From Pseudomonas pudica (GTDB lineage Bacteria; Pseudomonadota; Gammaproteobacteria; Pseudomonadales; Pseudomonadaceae): a stretch of DNA of 64,000 nt. A program made the position numbers and the translations under genes. The stretch covers positions 162,254 through 226,253 of the forward strand of contig NZ_JADLJS010000006.1 in NCBI RefSeq assembly GCF_015680405.1, written 5' to 3'. Below the pieces are notes generated by a model that worked only from the letters and a program-made list of their open reading frames with translations, made no database searches and was not told the origin of the DNA. Of this stretch, positions 14,444-25,055 are shown piece by piece (within the stretch, counting starts at the first letter, position 1; every line of letters begins with the position of its first letter).

Positions 14444-15199
14444 ATGCGTCGCCCTATGGTAGCTGGTAACTGGAAGATGCACGGTACCCGCGCTAGCGTC
14501 GCTGAGCTGACCGAAGGCTTGAGAAATCTGGCCTTGCCGAGCGGAGTGGAAGTCGCTGTGTTTCCACCGGCCTTGTTCATCAATCAAGTGATCGATGGCC
14601 TGGCAGGTAAGGAAATTACTGTCGGCGCACAGAATTCTGCAGTACAACCCGAACAGGGTGCGCTGACCGGAGAAGTTGCTCCGGAACAGCTGGTTGAAGC
14701 AGGCTGCAAGTTAGTGTTGATTGGTCATTCGGAGCGTCGCCAGATCATTGGCGAAACTGACGAAGTGCTCAATCGAAAGTTTGCAGCGGCCCAAGCCAAA
14801 GGTTTGAAGCCAGTGCTTTGCATAGGGGAAACCCTTGAAGAGCGCGAGGCTGGCAAAACGCTCGAAGTTGTCGGGCGTCAACTAAGCAGTATCATCGAGG
14901 AATTCGGTGTTAAGGCTTTTGCCAATGCAGTAATTGCCTATGAGCCTGTATGGGCCATTGGCACTGGCCTTACGGCCACGCCACAGCAGGCCCAGGATGT
15001 GCACGCAGCCATCCGTGGCCAGTTGGCGGCAGAAGATGCTGAAGTGGCTGCGAAGGTGCAGTTGCTCTACGGCGGCAGCGTGAAGGCGGCCAATGCGGCC
15101 GAACTGTTCGGCATGCCGGATATCGATGGGGGGCTCATTGGTGGGGCTTCCCTGAACGCAGACGAATTCGGTGCAATTTGTCGCGCCGCAGGAAACTGA
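14444..15199 (+). CDS. tpiA: Triosephosphate isomerase TpiA
   Basis: TpiA interconverts dihydroxyacetone phosphate and glyceraldehyde-3-phosphate in central carbon metabolism. The 251-residue TIM barrel shows the catalytic Lys in NWKMHG, the catalytic His in GHSERR and the catalytic Glu in [10 protein letters not shown], plus the phosphate-binding YGGSVK. GAGG lies before the ATG. Codon choice is visibly less GC-biased than in glmM or nusA, continuing into secG. The secG start follows the stop by 4 bp. Confidence 0.98.
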   Translation: MRRPMVAGNWKMHGTRASVAELTEGLRNLALPSGVEVAVFPPALFINQVIDGLAGKEITVGAQNSAVQPEQGALTGEVAPEQLVEAGCKLVLIGHSERRQIIGETDEVLNRKFAAAQAKGLKPVLCIGETLEEREAGKTLEVVGRQLSSIIEEFGVKAFANAVIAYEPVWAIGTGLTATPQQAQDVHAAIRGQLAAEDAEVAAKVQLLYGGSVKAANAAELFGMPDIDGGLIGGASLNADEFGAICRAAGN

Positions 15200-15203
15200 A
15201 CAA

Positions 15204-15602
15204 ATGCTGGAAACAGTCATCGTTGTTTTTCATCTGTTGGCAGCGCTGTCGCTTGTAGTGCTGGTTCTGTTGCAACAGGGTAAAGGTGCTGAAGCAGGTG
15301 CATCTTTCGGCGCGGGTGCTTCAAATACCGTGTTCGGGAGCCAAGGCTCTGCAACGTTCCTGAGTAAATTAACTGCTATACTCGCTGCCACTTTCTTTTT
15401 GACAGCACTTGGGTTAGGATACTTCGCGAAGCAACAAGCTCACCAGCTTAGCCAAGCAGGTCTTCCAGATCCAGCAGTGCTAGAAGTGAAAGAGCCGCAG
15501 AAACCGGCAGTTAATGATGATGTACCGGTGCTCCAGCAGCAGAAGAGCGAAACCACTCCTAGTACGGGTGATGTACCTCCTCCGGCACAAGAGCAGAAGT
15601 AA
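15204..15602 (+). CDS. secG: Protein translocase subunit SecG
   Basis: SecG is the small auxiliary subunit of the SecYEG inner-membrane translocon. The 132-residue protein has two transmembrane helices (about 1-22 and 50-72) around the conserved cytosolic loop [25 protein letters not shown], then a Pro/Gln/Glu-rich hydrophilic tail. The tail is longer than in the shortest family members but usual for pseudomonads. The start is ATG 15204, with AGGA ten bases upstream. A tRNA-Leu gene follows 21 bp after the stop. Confidence 0.96.
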   Translation: MLETVIVVFHLLAALSLVVLVLLQQGKGAEAGASFGAGASNTVFGSQGSATFLSKLTAILAATFFLTALGLGYFAKQQAHQLSQAGLPDPAVLEVKEPQKPAVNDDVPVLQQQKSETTPSTGDVPPPAQEQK

Positions 15603-15623
15603 CGGGTTTCAAGTAGTAGTATT

Positions 15624-15709
15624 GCCGAGGTGGTGGAATTGGTAGACACGCAACCTTGAGGTGGTTGTGCCCATAGGGTGTAGGGGTTCGAGTCCCCTTC
15701 TCGGTACCA
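15624..15709 (+). tRNA. tRNA-Leu (anticodon GAG)
   Basis: This is an 86-nt class II tRNA. It has the acceptor GCCGAGG paired with TCTCGGT, an anticodon stem CAACC/GGTTG enclosing TTGAGGT (anticodon GAG, reading CUC/CUU), a long variable arm, a T loop GGTTCGAGTCC, and an encoded CCA at 15707-15709. The G1-U72 wobble also occurs in the E. coli counterpart. It sits between secG and the initiator tRNA gene. Confidence 0.97.
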
Positions 15710-15720
15710 ATTAAAGCTTG

Positions 15721-15746
15721 AGAGCCCGCTTTAGCGGGCTTTCTTG
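15721..15746 (+). terminator. Intrinsic terminator after tRNA-Leu
   Basis: AGCCCGCT and AGCGGGCT form an 8-bp stem with a TT loop (15723-15740), followed by TTCTT. It is placed to end the secG/tRNA-Leu transcript before the initiator tRNA gene. Confidence 0.85.
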
Positions 15747-15809
15747 CAGGTGAAGGTTCGGATTTGACCCTCAAGAGGGTTCGGTCTTATACTTTTGCCC
15801 CAGCTTTGT

Positions 15810-15886
<77 letters not shown>

Positions 15887-15894
15887 GCTTCAGC

Positions 15895-15918
15895 GGAGCC
15901 CCTTTTCAGGGGCTTTTT
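15895..15918 (+). terminator. Intrinsic terminator after tRNA-fMet
   Basis: A GAGCCCC/GGGGCTT-type stem around TTTTCA (15896-15914) is followed by T residues. It separates the initiator tRNA from the rimP operon, perhaps with partial read-through. Confidence 0.85.
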
Positions 15919-16016
15919 GCTAACCGAACAGTTTTCGGCGTCGTTGTCCAACGGCGCTTTCAGGGATGGGCGCTTCGCCCATTTTTTATTTGCACAGCAT
16001 GCACGAGGGGGTTCAG

Positions 16017-16475
16017 GTGTCGAGCAAGCTAGAACAGTTGCAGGCCTTGTTGGCCCCGGTTGTCGAGGGTCTGGGCTATCAATGCTGGGGGATCGAATAC
16101 GTTTCCCAGGGTAAGCATTCGGTACTGCGCATCTACATCGACAAGGAAGGCGGTATCCTGGTGGACGACTGCGAAGCGGTCAGCCGTCAGGCCAGCGCAA
16201 TTCTCGATGTGGAAGATCCGATCAGCAGTGAGTACACCCTCGAGGTGTCTTCTCCAGGCATGGATCGCCCACTGTTCACTCTGGAACAGTTTGCCTCGCA
16301 TGCCGGCGAACAAGTGAAGATCAAGCTGCGCTCACCCTTCGAGGGTCGTCGTAACTTCCAGGGCCTTCTCCGCGGTGTGGAGGAGCAGGACGTGGTGGTC
16401 CAGGTGGACAATCAAGAGTTCCTGTTGCCGATCGACTCGATCGACAAGGCCAATATTATTCCCAGTTTTGACTGA
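16017..16475 (+). CDS. rimP: Ribosome maturation factor RimP
   Basis: RimP assists late assembly of the 30S subunit. The 152-residue protein has the N-terminal alpha/beta domain ([27 protein letters not shown]), the conserved [11 protein letters not shown] segment and a C-terminal SH3-like domain. GTG at 16017 is the best start because GAGGGG (16005-16010) is six bases upstream; upstream ATGs at 15966 and 15999 lack a ribosome-binding site. It is the first gene of the rimP-nusA-infB-rbfA-truB operon. Confidence 0.96.
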   Translation: MSSKLEQLQALLAPVVEGLGYQCWGIEYVSQGKHSVLRIYIDKEGGILVDDCEAVSRQASAILDVEDPISSEYTLEVSSPGMDRPLFTLEQFASHAGEQVKIKLRSPFEGRRNFQGLLRGVEEQDVVVQVDNQEFLLPIDSIDKANIIPSFD

Positions 16476-16534
16476 GACGTGCCGGGCCCGGCGGACTATC
16501 CGGGCCCAATGGCTTGCGCAAGGCGAGGCGTACG

Positions 16535-18016
16535 ATGAGCAAAGAAGTACTGCTGGTTGTTGAATCGGTATCCAACGAAAAAGGTGTACCGCCCGGCGTC
16601 ATTTTCGAAGCGCTGGAAGTGGCACTGGCCACTGCAACCAAAAAACGTTTTGAAGACGAAGTCGACCTGCGTGTGGAAATCAACCGCCACACCGGTAGCT
16701 ACGAAACCTTCCGTCGCTGGACCGTGGTCGACGAAGCCGATCTTGATGATCCGGCGATCGAGACCTGGTTGAGCAAGATTCACGAAACCCACCCTGAAGC
16801 CAAGGTCGGTGACGTGATCGAAGAGAAGATCGAGTCCATCGAGTTCGGTCGTATTGCCGCCCAGACCGCCAAGCAGGTCATCGTGCAGAAGGTCCGTGAG
16901 GCCGAGCGTGCCCAGGTGGTCGATGCCTACCGCGAGCGCGTTGGCGAGATCATCTCCGGTACCGTCAAGAAGGTTACCCGCGACAACGTCATCGTTGACC
17001 TGGGCAACAACGCCGAGGCCCTGCTGGCCCGCGAAGACATCATTCCGCGCGAGACCTTCCGTGTTGGCGTGCGCCTGCGTGCGCTGCTCAAGGAAATTCG
17101 CACCGAGAATCGTGGCCCACAGCTGATCCTGTCGCGCACCGCGCCACAGATGCTGATCGAGCTTTTCCGCATCGAAGTGCCGGAAATTGCCGAAGGCCTC
17201 ATCGAAGTCATGGCTGCCTCCCGTGATCCGGGTTCGCGAGCCAAGATCGCCGTCCGCTCCAAGGACAAGCGCATCGACCCGCAAGGCGCCTGCATCGGCA
17301 TGCGTGGTTCGCGCGTCCAGGCCGTATCCGGGGAGTTGGGTGGTGAGCGTGTGGATATCGTCCTGTGGGACGATAACCCGGCGCAGTTCGTCATCAACGC
17401 CATGTCGCCGGCTGAAGTCGCGGCGATCATCGTTGATGAAGATGCCCATGCCATGGACATCGCCGTTGCCGAGGACAACCTGGCCCAGGCCATTGGTCGT
17501 GGCGGTCAGAACGTTCGCCTGGCCAGTCAGCTGACCGGCTGGACCCTGAACGTGATGACCGAGAAGGACATCCAGGCCAAGCAGCAGGCCGAAACCGGTG
17601 ACATCCTGCGCAATTTCATCGATGAACTGGAAGTCGACGAGGAGCTGGCCCAAGTGCTGGTCGACGAAGGCTTCACCAGCCTCGAAGAAATTGCCTACGT
17701 ACCGTTGGAAGAAATGCTCAACATCGATGGCTTTGACGAAGATATCGTCAACGAGCTCCGCGCTCGAGCCAAGGACCGTTTGTTGACCAAGGCCATCGCT
17801 ACCGAAGAAAAACTGGCAGACGCCCATCCGGCTGACGACCTGCTCTCCCTCGAGGGCATGGACAAAGACCTGGCGGCGGAACTGGCGGTGCGCGGCGTGG
17901 TTAACCGCGAAGACCTGGCCGAGCAGTCGATAGACGATCTGCTCGACATCGACGGCATCGACGAAGAGCGTGCCGGCAAGTTGATCATGGCCGCCCGAGC
18001 CCACTGGTTCGAGTAA
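16535..18016 (+). CDS. nusA: Transcription termination/antitermination factor NusA
   Basis: NusA binds RNA polymerase and nascent RNA, modulating pausing, intrinsic termination and rRNA antitermination. The 493-residue protein shows the N-terminal RNAP-binding domain (1-125), an S1 domain (about 135-200, [21 protein letters not shown]), two KH domains (about 200-345, including [10 protein letters not shown] and [13 protein letters not shown]) and two C-terminal acidic repeats. The start is ATG 16535 behind AGGCGAGG. It is in operon with rimP and infB. Confidence 0.98.
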   Translation: MSKEVLLVVESVSNEKGVPPGVIFEALEVALATATKKRFEDEVDLRVEINRHTGSYETFRRWTVVDEADLDDPAIETWLSKIHETHPEAKVGDVIEEKIESIEFGRIAAQTAKQVIVQKVREAERAQVVDAYRERVGEIISGTVKKVTRDNVIVDLGNNAEALLAREDIIPRETFRVGVRLRALLKEIRTENRGPQLILSRTAPQMLIELFRIEVPEIAEGLIEVMAASRDPGSRAKIAVRSKDKRIDPQGACIGMRGSRVQAVSGELGGERVDIVLWDDNPAQFVINAMSPAEVAAIIVDEDAHAMDIAVAEDNLAQAIGRGGQNVRLASQLTGWTLNVMTEKDIQAKQQAETGDILRNFIDELEVDEELAQVLVDEGFTSLEEIAYVPLEEMLNIDGFDEDIVNELRARAKDRLLTKAIATEEKLADAHPADDLLSLEGMDKDLAAELAVRGVVNREDLAEQSIDDLLDIDGIDEERAGKLIMAARAHWFE

Positions 18017-18043
18017 TTAGGCGCGGCCTGAGGAGAGAAGTGC

Positions 18044-20584
18044 ATGACGCAAGTCACGGTGAAAGAACTGGCCCAAGAGGTCGAGGCACCGGTAGAGCGC
18101 CTGCTGCAGCAGATGCGTGAGGCAGGTCTGCCGCACACCGACGCCGGTCAGGTAGTGACCGACAATGAGAAGCAGACCTTGCTGACTCATTTGAAGAGCA
18201 GCCACAAGAGCAAGGCGGAAGAGCCGCGCAAGATTACCTTGCAGCGCAAAACCACCAGCACCCTGCGTGTCGCCGGTAGCAAGAGCATCAGCGTAGAAGT
18301 ACGCAAGAAGAAAGTATTCGTGCAGCGTAGCCCGGAAGAAATCCAGGCTGAGCAGAAGCGTGAACTGGAAGAGCGCCGTGCGGCTGAAAACGCCGCTCGC
18401 GAGAAGGTCGAGGCCGAAGTTCGCCAGCGCAACGAAGAGCAGGCTCGCCGTCAGGCCGCCGAAACCGCCGCTGCAGCCCCAGCGCCTGCCGCCAAGCCAG
18501 AGTCGGCGCCTGCCGCTGCCCCGGCCCCGGTAGTTGCCGATGCCCCGGCGTCCGAAGACGCCGCAGCCCGTGCTGCCGAGCGCAAGAAGGACGAAGCCCG
18601 TCGCAACGAAGGCCGTACCCGTGACGAAGACCGTCGTGGTGGCGAGCGTCGTGGCGAGGCCCCGCGCGTGTCGATCAAGGTCAAGGTCAAGGAGAAGGAA
18701 AAGGCTCCGACTCCACGGGCCGCACCGCGCACCACCGATGAAGAGAGCGATGGCGTACGCCGTGGCCGCGGTGGCAAGAGCAAGCTGAAGAAGCGCAACC
18801 AGCACGGCTTCCAGAACCCGACCGGTCCAGTCATCCGTGACGTGACCATCGGCGAGACCATCACCGTCTCGGAACTGGCCCAACAGATGTCGGTCAAGGC
18901 CGCTGAAGTGGTCAAGTTCATGTTCAAGCTGGGTACTCCGGTCACCATCAATCAGGTGCTCGACCAGGAAACCGCTCAGCTGGTCGCCGAAGAACTGGGC
19001 CACAAAGTGACCCTGGTCAGCGATACCGCCCTGGAAGACTCCCTGGCCGAATCGCTGAAGTTCGAAGGTGAAGTCGAATCGCGTGCGCCGGTCGTTACCG
19101 TCATGGGTCACGTTGACCACGGCAAGACCTCGCTGCTCGACTACATCCGTCGTGCCAAGGTTGCTGCTGGCGAAGCCGGTGGTATTACCCAGCACATCGG
19201 TGCCTACCACGTGGAAACCGACCGCGGCATGGTCACCTTCCTCGATACTCCAGGCCACGCTGCGTTCACCGCAATGCGTGCCCGTGGTGCCAAGGCTACC
19301 GACATCGTCATCCTGGTGGTGGCGGCGGACGACGGCGTGATGCCGCAAACTCGCGAAGCCGTTCAGCATGCCAAGGCAGCGGGCGTTCCGCTGGTGGTTG
19401 CGGTGAACAAGATCGACAAGCCGGGTGCCGATATCGATCGCATTCGCAACGAGCTGGCCGTCGAAGGCGTGACCTCCGAAGACTGGGGTGGTGATACTCC
19501 ATTCGTCAAGGTTTCGGCGAAGATGGGTACCGGCGTCGACGAGCTGCTTGAAGCTGTTCTGCTGCAGGCCGAGATCCTCGAGCTGACCGCTACCCCGACC
19601 GCTCCAGGTCGTGGCGTGGTTGTCGAATCGCGCCTGGACAAGGGCCGTGGCCCGGTGGCGACCATCCTGGTTCAGGACGGTACCCTGCGTCAGGGCGACA
19701 TGGTCCTGTGCGGTTCCAATTATGGCCGCGTGCGCGCCATGCTCGACGAGAACGGCAAGCCTGTGAAGGAAGCCGGCCCGTCGATCCCGGTCGAAATCCT
19801 CGGCCTGGACGGTACCCCGGAAGCCGGTGACGAGCTGTCCGTGGTTGCCGACGAGAAGAAAGCCCGTGAGGTTGCCCTGTTCCGTCAAGGCAAGTACCGC
19901 GAGGTCAAGCTGGCTCGTGCTCACGCCGGCAAGCTGGAAAACATCTTCGAGACCATGGGTCAGGAAGAGAAGAAGACCCTCAACATCGTCCTCAAGACCG
20001 ACGTACGTGGTTCCCTGGAAGCACTGCAGGGTTCGCTGTCGGGCCTGGGCAACGACGAAGTTCAGGTGCGCGTGATCGGTGGCGGCGTCGGTGGTATCAC
20101 CGAAAGCGACGCCAACCTGGCGCTGGCTTCGAATGCAGTACTGTTCGGCTTCAACGTGCGTGCCGATGCCGGCGCGCGCAAGATCGTCGAGCAGGAAGGT
20201 CTGGATATGCGTTACTACAACGTGATCTACGACATCATCGAAGACGTCAAGAAGGCTCTGACCGGCATGCTCGGCAGCGATGTTCGCGAGAACATCCTGG
20301 GTGTCGCCGAAGTTCGTGACGTGTTCCGTTCGCCGAAGTTCGGCGCCATCGCTGGCTGTATGGTCATCGAGGGTACCGTGTACCGCAACCGTCCGATCCG
20401 CGTACTGCGCGAAGACGTTGTGATCTTCGAAGGCGAGCTGGAGTCGCTGCGTCGCTTCAAGGACGATGCCTCCGAAGTGCGTAACGGCATGGAGTGCGGT
20501 ATTGGCGTGAAGAGCTACAACGACGTCAAGGTCGGCGACAAGATCGAAGTCTTCGAGAAAGTCCAGGTGGCTCGTACCCTGTAA
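18044..20584 (+). CDS. infB: Translation initiation factor IF-2
   Basis: IF-2 is the GTPase that recruits fMet-tRNA to the 30S subunit and promotes subunit joining. The 846-residue protein begins with an IF2_N domain ([21 protein letters not shown]). A long charged and Ala/Pro-rich linker follows, rich in RRxE repeats and Arg. The G domain has G1 [10 protein letters not shown] near residue 355, G3 DTPGHAAF and G4 NKID. The C-terminal fMet-tRNA-binding domains end in [18 protein letters not shown]. It pairs naturally with the initiator tRNA gene 2.2 kb upstream. Confidence 0.98.
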   Translation: MTQVTVKELAQEVEAPVERLLQQMREAGLPHTDAGQVVTDNEKQTLLTHLKSSHKSKAEEPRKITLQRKTTSTLRVAGSKSISVEVRKKKVFVQRSPEEIQAEQKRELEERRAAENAAREKVEAEVRQRNEEQARRQAAETAAAAPAPAAKPESAPAAAPAPVVADAPASEDAAARAAERKKDEARRNEGRTRDEDRRGGERRGEAPRVSIKVKVKEKEKAPTPRAAPRTTDEESDGVRRGRGGKSKLKKRNQHGFQNPTGPVIRDVTIGETITVSELAQQMSVKAAEVVKFMFKLGTPVTINQVLDQETAQLVAEELGHKVTLVSDTALEDSLAESLKFEGEVESRAPVVTVMGHVDHGKTSLLDYIRRAKVAAGEAGGITQHIGAYHVETDRGMVTFLDTPGHAAFTAMRARGAKATDIVILVVAADDGVMPQTREAVQHAKAAGVPLVVAVNKIDKPGADIDRIRNELAVEGVTSEDWGGDTPFVKVSAKMGTGVDELLEAVLLQAEILELTATPTAPGRGVVVESRLDKGRGPVATILVQDGTLRQGDMVLCGSNYGRVRAMLDENGKPVKEAGPSIPVEILGLDGTPEAGDELSVVADEKKAREVALFRQGKYREVKLARAHAGKLENIFETMGQEEKKTLNIVLKTDVRGSLEALQGSLSGLGNDEVQVRVIGGGVGGITESDANLALASNAVLFGFNVRADAGARKIVEQEGLDMRYYNVIYDIIEDVKKALTGMLGSDVRENILGVAEVRDVFRSPKFGAIAGCMVIEGTVYRNRPIRVLREDVVIFEGELESLRRFKDDASEVRNGMECGIGVKSYNDVKVGDKIEVFEKVQVARTL

Positions 20585-20642
20585 GGGGCGAGCGTGGTGC
20601 AGGCCCCGCCCTTGGGCGGCTGGCAGCGCCTCTGAAGGTAGC

Positions 20643-20675
20643 GCCCGGTCAGGCTTCAGCCTGGCCGGGCGTTTG
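20643..20675 (+). terminator. Terminator-like hairpin between infB and rbfA
   Basis: A 12-bp stem (20643-20654 with 20659-20670, one T-G wobble) with a TTCA loop is followed by GTTTG. The T-run is short and rbfA is in the same operon, so partial termination or an mRNA processing/stability function is more likely than full termination. Confidence 0.6.
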
Positions 20676-20700
20676 CCGCTTTAAGTTACAGGTAGCAAGA

Positions 20701-21099
20701 ATGGCAAAAGAATATAGCCGTACCCAACGCATCGGCGATCAGATGCAGCGCGAGCTGTCGGAGCTGATCCGCCGTGAAGTCAAAGACCCGCGCGTCGGCC
20801 TGGTGACCATCACTGCCGTGGACGTCAGCCGCGACCTCGGCCACGCCAAGGTGTTCATCACCGTGATGGGCCAGGACGGCGCCGACGCCGTGCCGCAGAC
20901 CCTCAAGGCCCTGACCAGCGCCGCGAGCTTCCTGCGCCTGCACCTGGGGCGCGTGATGCAACTGCGCAGCGTGCCGCAATTGCATTTCCACTTCGACGAA
21001 AGCGTCAGCCGTGGTGCCCACCTGTCGGCATTGATCGAGCGCGCGGTCGCCGAAGACCGTCTGCACAAGGATGCCGACAAGCCGGACGCCGAGGAGTAA
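20701..21099 (+). CDS. rbfA: 30S ribosome-binding factor RbfA
   Basis: RbfA is a KH-like RNA-binding protein that binds the immature 30S subunit near the 5' end of 16S rRNA and is important for cold adaptation. The 132-residue protein shows [25 protein letters not shown], then [18 protein letters not shown] and the conserved [23 protein letters not shown]. The start is ATG 20701 ([11 protein letters not shown]). The truB start follows the stop by 3 bp. Confidence 0.97.
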   Translation: MAKEYSRTQRIGDQMQRELSELIRREVKDPRVGLVTITAVDVSRDLGHAKVFITVMGQDGADAVPQTLKALTSAASFLRLHLGRVMQLRSVPQLHFHFDESVSRGAHLSALIERAVAEDRLHKDADKPDAEE

Positions 21100-21102
21100 G
21101 CG

Positions 21103-22020
21103 GTGGCCCAGGTCAAACGTATCCGCCGCAACGTCAGCGGCATCATCCTGCTCGACAAGCCGCTGGGCTTCACCTCCAACGCGGCCCTGCAAAAGGTGCG
21201 CTGGCTGCTCAATGCGGAAAAGGCCGGCCACACTGGCAGCCTCGACCCGCTGGCAACCGGCGTGCTGCCGCTGTGCTTTGGCGAAGCAACCAAGTTTTCG
21301 CAGTACCTGCTCGATTCCGACAAGGGCTACGAAACAGTCATGCAGATGGGGCAGACTACCAACACCGGCGATGCCGAGGGTGAGGTGCTGCAGACTCGCG
21401 AGGTGACCGTTGGTCGCTCCGACATCGAGGCCCTGCTGTCGCGTTTTCGTGGCCAGATCAGCCAGATACCGCCGATGTACTCGGCGCTCAAGCGTGACGG
21501 CCAGCCACTGTACAAGCTGGCACGTGCAGGAGAGGTAGTGGAGCGCGAGGCGCGTTCTGTTACTATTGGCCGCTTGGAGTTGCTCGAGTGCGAAGGCACC
21601 CGTGCGCGGTTGAGCGTAGGATGCAGCAAAGGCACCTATATCCGCACCCTGGTGGAGGATATCGGCGAGGCTCTTGGCTGCGGCGCCTATGTCGCCGAGC
21701 TGCGCAGGACCCAGGCCGGGCCTTTCGCGCTGGCGCAGACGGTCACTCTCGAGGAACTCGAACAGGCCCACGCCGAAGGCGGCAACGAAGCGCTCGACCG
21801 CTTCCTTATGCCTTCTGACAGCGGCCTGCAGGACTGGCCACTGGTGTGCCTGTCCGAGCACAGTGCGTTCTACTGGCTGCATGGGCAGGCGGTACGCGCG
21901 CCGGACGCGCCACAATTTGGCATGGTCCGGGTACAGGATCACAATGCACGCTTCATCGGTATCGGTGAAGTGAGCGAAGACGGGCGCATTGCGCCGCGTC
22001 GGCTGATTCGGTCGGAATGA
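21103..22020 (+). CDS. truB: tRNA pseudouridine-55 synthase TruB
   Basis: TruB makes pseudouridine 55 in the T loop of tRNAs. The 305-residue protein shows the catalytic-Asp motif [15 protein letters not shown] near residue 45. The RNA-contacting segments [18 protein letters not shown] and [20 protein letters not shown] follow, then a C-terminal PUA-like domain. It starts with GTG at 21103, with GAGGAG overlapping the end of rbfA, which suggests coupled translation. Confidence 0.97.
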   Translation: MAQVKRIRRNVSGIILLDKPLGFTSNAALQKVRWLLNAEKAGHTGSLDPLATGVLPLCFGEATKFSQYLLDSDKGYETVMQMGQTTNTGDAEGEVLQTREVTVGRSDIEALLSRFRGQISQIPPMYSALKRDGQPLYKLARAGEVVEREARSVTIGRLELLECEGTRARLSVGCSKGTYIRTLVEDIGEALGCGAYVAELRRTQAGPFALAQTVTLEELEQAHAEGGNEALDRFLMPSDSGLQDWPLVCLSEHSAFYWLHGQAVRAPDAPQFGMVRVQDHNARFIGIGEVSEDGRIAPRRLIRSE

Positions 22021-22126
22021 CCGAAACCGCGGGGCCGGGCAATTGCCAGGTTCCACGGGACCAAGGGTGGCTGTCAGTAGGCACGGTCACACCTTTTTTA
22101 TTAATACAGGGATTTGTCCCTGGCCT

Positions 22127-22149
22127 ATTGGACCCGCATGCGGGATCCG
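22127..22149 (+). other. Palindromic hairpin in the rpsO leader
   Basis: A GGACCCGC/GCGGGATCC-type palindrome lies in the 146-bp spacer between truB and rpsO. It could form in the rpsO 5' UTR, where ribosomal protein S15 autoregulates its own mRNA in other bacteria; that role here is inference. Confidence 0.4.
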
Positions 22150-22166
22150 TTATCAGGAGAAGCCAC

Positions 22167-22436
22167 ATGGCCCTCAGCGTTGAAGAAAAAGCTCAGATCG
22201 TTGCCGAATACCAGCAAGCCGCCGGCGATACCGGTAGCCCGGAAGTGCAGGTTGCTCTGCTGACCGCCAACATCAACAAGCTGCAAGGCCACTTCAAGGC
22301 CAACGACAAAGACCACCACTCCCGTCGTGGTCTGATTCGTATGGTCAACCAGCGTCGTAAGCTGCTGGACTACCTGAAGGGCAAAGACACCACTCGTTAC
22401 AGCGCCCTGATCGGTCGCCTGGGTCTGCGTCGCTAA
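22167..22436 (+). CDS. rpsO: 30S ribosomal protein S15
   Basis: S15 is a primary 16S rRNA-binding protein of the small-subunit central domain. The 89-residue protein has the conserved sequence [23 protein letters not shown], the rRNA-binding [23 protein letters not shown] and the terminal [13 protein letters not shown]. The start is ATG 22167 behind CAGGAGA. It lies between truB and pnp, as in enterobacteria. Confidence 0.99.
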   Translation: MALSVEEKAQIVAEYQQAAGDTGSPEVQVALLTANINKLQGHFKANDKDHHSRRGLIRMVNQRRKLLDYLKGKDTTRYSALIGRLGLRR

Positions 22437-22457
22437 TAGCGGCCTGGCCAGTGGTGT

Positions 22458-22519
22458 GCATGGCGTGTCGCAGGCTTCGGCAGGGCTGTTTTGCAGCGCT
22501 GCCGTTGGACACGCCACGC
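22458..22519 (+). other. Long-range double helix in the rpsO-pnp spacer
   Basis: A 12-nt arm (22458-22469) pairs with 22508-22519 with a single mismatch. It encloses a second stem of 10 nt (22479-22488 with 22494-22503, one mismatch) and a TTTTG loop. This looks like the kind of extended helix RNase III cuts in the pnp leader of E. coli. It could also contribute to rpsO termination. Confidence 0.6.
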
Positions 22520-22536
22520 GTATCTCCGAGGTTGGC

Positions 22537-22578
22537 AGCCTGGCAACGCTGAGCGGATCTTCCGCTTGGCGCCAGGCT
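22537..22578 (+). other. Second extended hairpin in the pnp leader
   Basis: AGCCTGG (22537-22543) pairs perfectly with CCAGGCT (22572-22578), and an inner AGCGGA/TCCGCT helix closes a TCT loop. It lies about 110 bp before the pnp GTG start and probably belongs to the 5' UTR. Confidence 0.55.
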
Positions 22579-22687
22579 CCCAGCCTCGTGTTGTATCTGG
22601 ACGGTCAATGGGGCCGATTCCCCGTTCTGCCCAAGAATTCGCAAGAAACCAGTTCCCCCCAAGAGCCACTGAAAAAGGTAGGAAACC

Positions 22688-24793
22688 GTGAACCCGGTAA
22701 TCAAGACTTTCCAGTTCGGTCAATCGACCGTTACTCTCGAAACGGGCCGTATTGCCCGTCAGGCAACCGGCGCTGTGCTGGTTACCGTCGACAACGACGT
22801 CACCGTGCTGGTGACCGTGGTAGGCGCCAAGCAGGCTGATCCAGGCAAGGGTTTCTTCCCGCTGTCGGTTCACTACCAGGAAAAGACCTACGCCGCCGGC
22901 AAGATCCCGGGTGGCTTCTTCAAGCGTGAAGGCCGTCCTTCCGAGAAAGAGACCCTGACCTCGCGCCTGATCGACCGTCCGATCCGTCCGCTGTTCCCGG
23001 AAGGCTTCATGAACGAAGTGCAGGTTGTCTGCACCGTGGTTTCCACCAGCAAGAAGACCGACCCGGACATCGCTGCGATGATCGGTACCTCGGCTGCCCT
23101 GGCCATTTCCGGCATTCCGTTCGAAGGCCCGATCGGCGCCGCTCGCGTTGCCTTCCACGAAAGCACCGGCTACCTGCTGAACCCGACCTACGAGCAACTG
23201 GCTGCCTCGAGCCTGGACATGGTCGTTGCCGGTACCGAATCGGCTGTACTGATGGTTGAATCGGAAGCCAAAGAGCTGACCGAAGACCAGATGCTGGGCG
23301 CCGTACTGTTCGCACACGACGAATTCCAGGCCGTGATCCAGGCCGTCAAGGAACTGGCCGCCGAAGCCGGCAAGCCGACCTGGGACTGGCAGCCAGCCCC
23401 GGCCAATGTCGAGCTGATGAACCTGGTGCGTGGCGAGTTCGGTGAAGCCGTTTCGCAGGCATACACCATTACCCAGAAGGCTGACCGCTACAACCGCCTG
23501 GGCCAGCTGCGCGACGAAGCTGTTGCCCGTCTGAGCAACGAAGAGACCGGCCCGTCCGCCAGCGCCATCAAGGACATCTTCGGCGAACTGGAATACCGCA
23601 CCGTCCGTGAGAACATCGTCAACGGCAAACCGCGTATCGACGGCCGTGACACCCGCACCGTGCGCCCGCTGAACATCGAAGTCGGCGTATTGCCGAAGAC
23701 CCACGGTTCGGCGCTGTTCACCCGTGGTGAAACCCAGGCCCTGGTTGTCGCGACCTTGGGTACCGCACGTGACGCCCAGCTGCTGGACACCCTGGAAGGC
23801 GAGAAGAAAGACCCGTTCATGCTGCACTACAACTTCCCGCCATTCTCGGTGGGTGAGTGCGGCCGCATGGGCGGCGCCGGCCGTCGTGAAATCGGTCACG
23901 GTCGCCTGGCCCGTCGTGGCGTGCAGGCCATGCTGCCGAGCGACAGCGACTTCCCGTACACCATCCGTGTGGTTTCGGAAATCACCGAATCCAACGGTTC
24001 CAGCTCCATGGCTTCGGTCTGCGGTGCTTCCCTGGCCCTGATGGACGCCGGTGTACCGATGAAGGCCCCAGTTGCTGGTATCGCCATGGGTCTGGTCAAG
24101 GAAGGTGACAAGTTCGCTGTCCTGACCGACATCCTGGGTGACGAAGACCACCTGGGCGACATGGACTTCAAGGTAGCCGGTACCGCCAAGGGTGTTACCG
24201 CGCTGCAGATGGACATCAAGATCAACGGCATCACCGAAGAGATCATGGAAATCGCCCTGGGCCAGGCCCTGGAAGCGCGCCTGAACATCCTCGGCCAGAT
24301 GAACCAGATCATCGCCCAGTCGCGTAGCGAGCTGTCGGCCAACGCTCCGACCATGATCGCGATGAAGATCGACACCGACAAGATCCGTGATGTCATCGGT
24401 AAAGGCGGCGCCACCATTCGCGCCATCTGCGAAGAGACCAAGGCTTCGATCGACATCGAAGACGACGGCTCGATCAAGATCTTCGGCGAAACCAAGGAAG
24501 CGGCAGAGGCTGCCAAGCAGCGCATCCTGGGCATCACCGCCGAGGCCGAGATTGGCAAGATCTATGTCGGCAAGGTCGAACGCATCGTCGACTTCGGTGC
24601 CTTCGTCAACATCCTGCCTGGCAAGGACGGCCTGGTACACATCTCCATGCTGAGCGATGCTCGCGTCGAGAAAGTTACCGACATCCTGAAAGAAGGCCAG
24701 GAAGTCGAAGTACTGGTACTGGACGTGGACAACCGCGGCCGTATCAAGCTGTCGATCAAGGATGTTGCCGCGGCCAAGGCCTCGGGCGTCTAA
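22688..24793 (+). CDS. pnp: Polyribonucleotide nucleotidyltransferase (PNPase)
   Basis: PNPase is the phosphorolytic 3'-5' exoribonuclease of the degradosome and can also add tails. The 701-residue protein has two RNase PH-like domains around an alpha-helical insert, a KH domain at about 555-615 ([17 protein letters not shown]) and an S1 domain at about 620-690 ([27 protein letters not shown]). It starts at GTG 22688 with AGGAAA upstream. The long structured leader suggests RNase III/PNPase autoregulation. Confidence 0.98.
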   Translation: MNPVIKTFQFGQSTVTLETGRIARQATGAVLVTVDNDVTVLVTVVGAKQADPGKGFFPLSVHYQEKTYAAGKIPGGFFKREGRPSEKETLTSRLIDRPIRPLFPEGFMNEVQVVCTVVSTSKKTDPDIAAMIGTSAALAISGIPFEGPIGAARVAFHESTGYLLNPTYEQLAASSLDMVVAGTESAVLMVESEAKELTEDQMLGAVLFAHDEFQAVIQAVKELAAEAGKPTWDWQPAPANVELMNLVRGEFGEAVSQAYTITQKADRYNRLGQLRDEAVARLSNEETGPSASAIKDIFGELEYRTVRENIVNGKPRIDGRDTRTVRPLNIEVGVLPKTHGSALFTRGETQALVVATLGTARDAQLLDTLEGEKKDPFMLHYNFPPFSVGECGRMGGAGRREIGHGRLARRGVQAMLPSDSDFPYTIRVVSEITESNGSSSMASVCGASLALMDAGVPMKAPVAGIAMGLVKEGDKFAVLTDILGDEDHLGDMDFKVAGTAKGVTALQMDIKINGITEEIMEIALGQALEARLNILGQMNQIIAQSRSELSANAPTMIAMKIDTDKIRDVIGKGGATIRAICEETKASIDIEDDGSIKIFGETKEAAEAAKQRILGITAEAEIGKIYVGKVERIVDFGAFVNILPGKDGLVHISMLSDARVEKVTDILKEGQEVEVLVLDVDNRGRIKLSIKDVAAAKASGV

Positions 24794-24813
24794 GCGACTG
24801 CCACGCTACAGGA

Positions 24814-24836
24814 AAGGGCCCTTCGGGGCCCTTTTT
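24814..24836 (+). terminator. Intrinsic terminator after pnp
   Basis: AAGGGCCC and GGGCCCTT with a TTCG tetraloop are followed by a T-tract, 20 bp after the pnp stop. This is a textbook intrinsic terminator that closes the nusA-pnp cluster. Confidence 0.97.
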
Positions 24837-24865
24837 TCATGGGCGAAAGGGAACCTTTTGCGGAC

Positions 24866-24902
24866 TTGCATCTTGCATGCAGGTTTACGGTGCAGATTGC
24901 AA
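24866..24902 (+). promoter_or_regulatory. Imperfect TGCA-rich inverted repeat, possible activator site
   Basis: TTGCATCTTGCA (24866-24877) and TGCAGATTGCAA (24891-24902) form an imperfect inverted repeat (9 of 12 positions) 74-110 bp upstream of the candidate sigma-54 promoter. That distance suits an enhancer-binding protein. No activator can be named. Confidence 0.35.
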
Positions 24903-24975
24903 AATGCACGACGACAGGAACACTGATTTTTCGCTAACTTATTGATTTAAAAGGAAACAAGCGAGGCGGAAAAGC

Positions 24976-24991
24976 TGGCACAGCGCGTGCA
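24976..24991 (+). promoter_or_regulatory. Candidate sigma-54 (-24/-12) promoter of the BON gene
   Basis: TGGCACAGCGCGTGCA matches the RpoN consensus TGGCACG-N4-TTGCA at all key positions: GG and GC with exactly ten bases between, and a complete TGGCAC block. It lies 65 bp upstream of the BON-domain gene ATG. This is a sequence match only. Confidence 0.6.
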
Positions 24992-25055
24992 ACTACCTTC
25001 ATATCTGACGCCAGGACATACGGCGCAGACCTTTCGAAAAACAGGAGTGACTCAC

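Noticed and set aside
18017..19924. A 635-codon open frame antisense to infB
   Set aside because: It is opposite infB, with biased composition and no domain.
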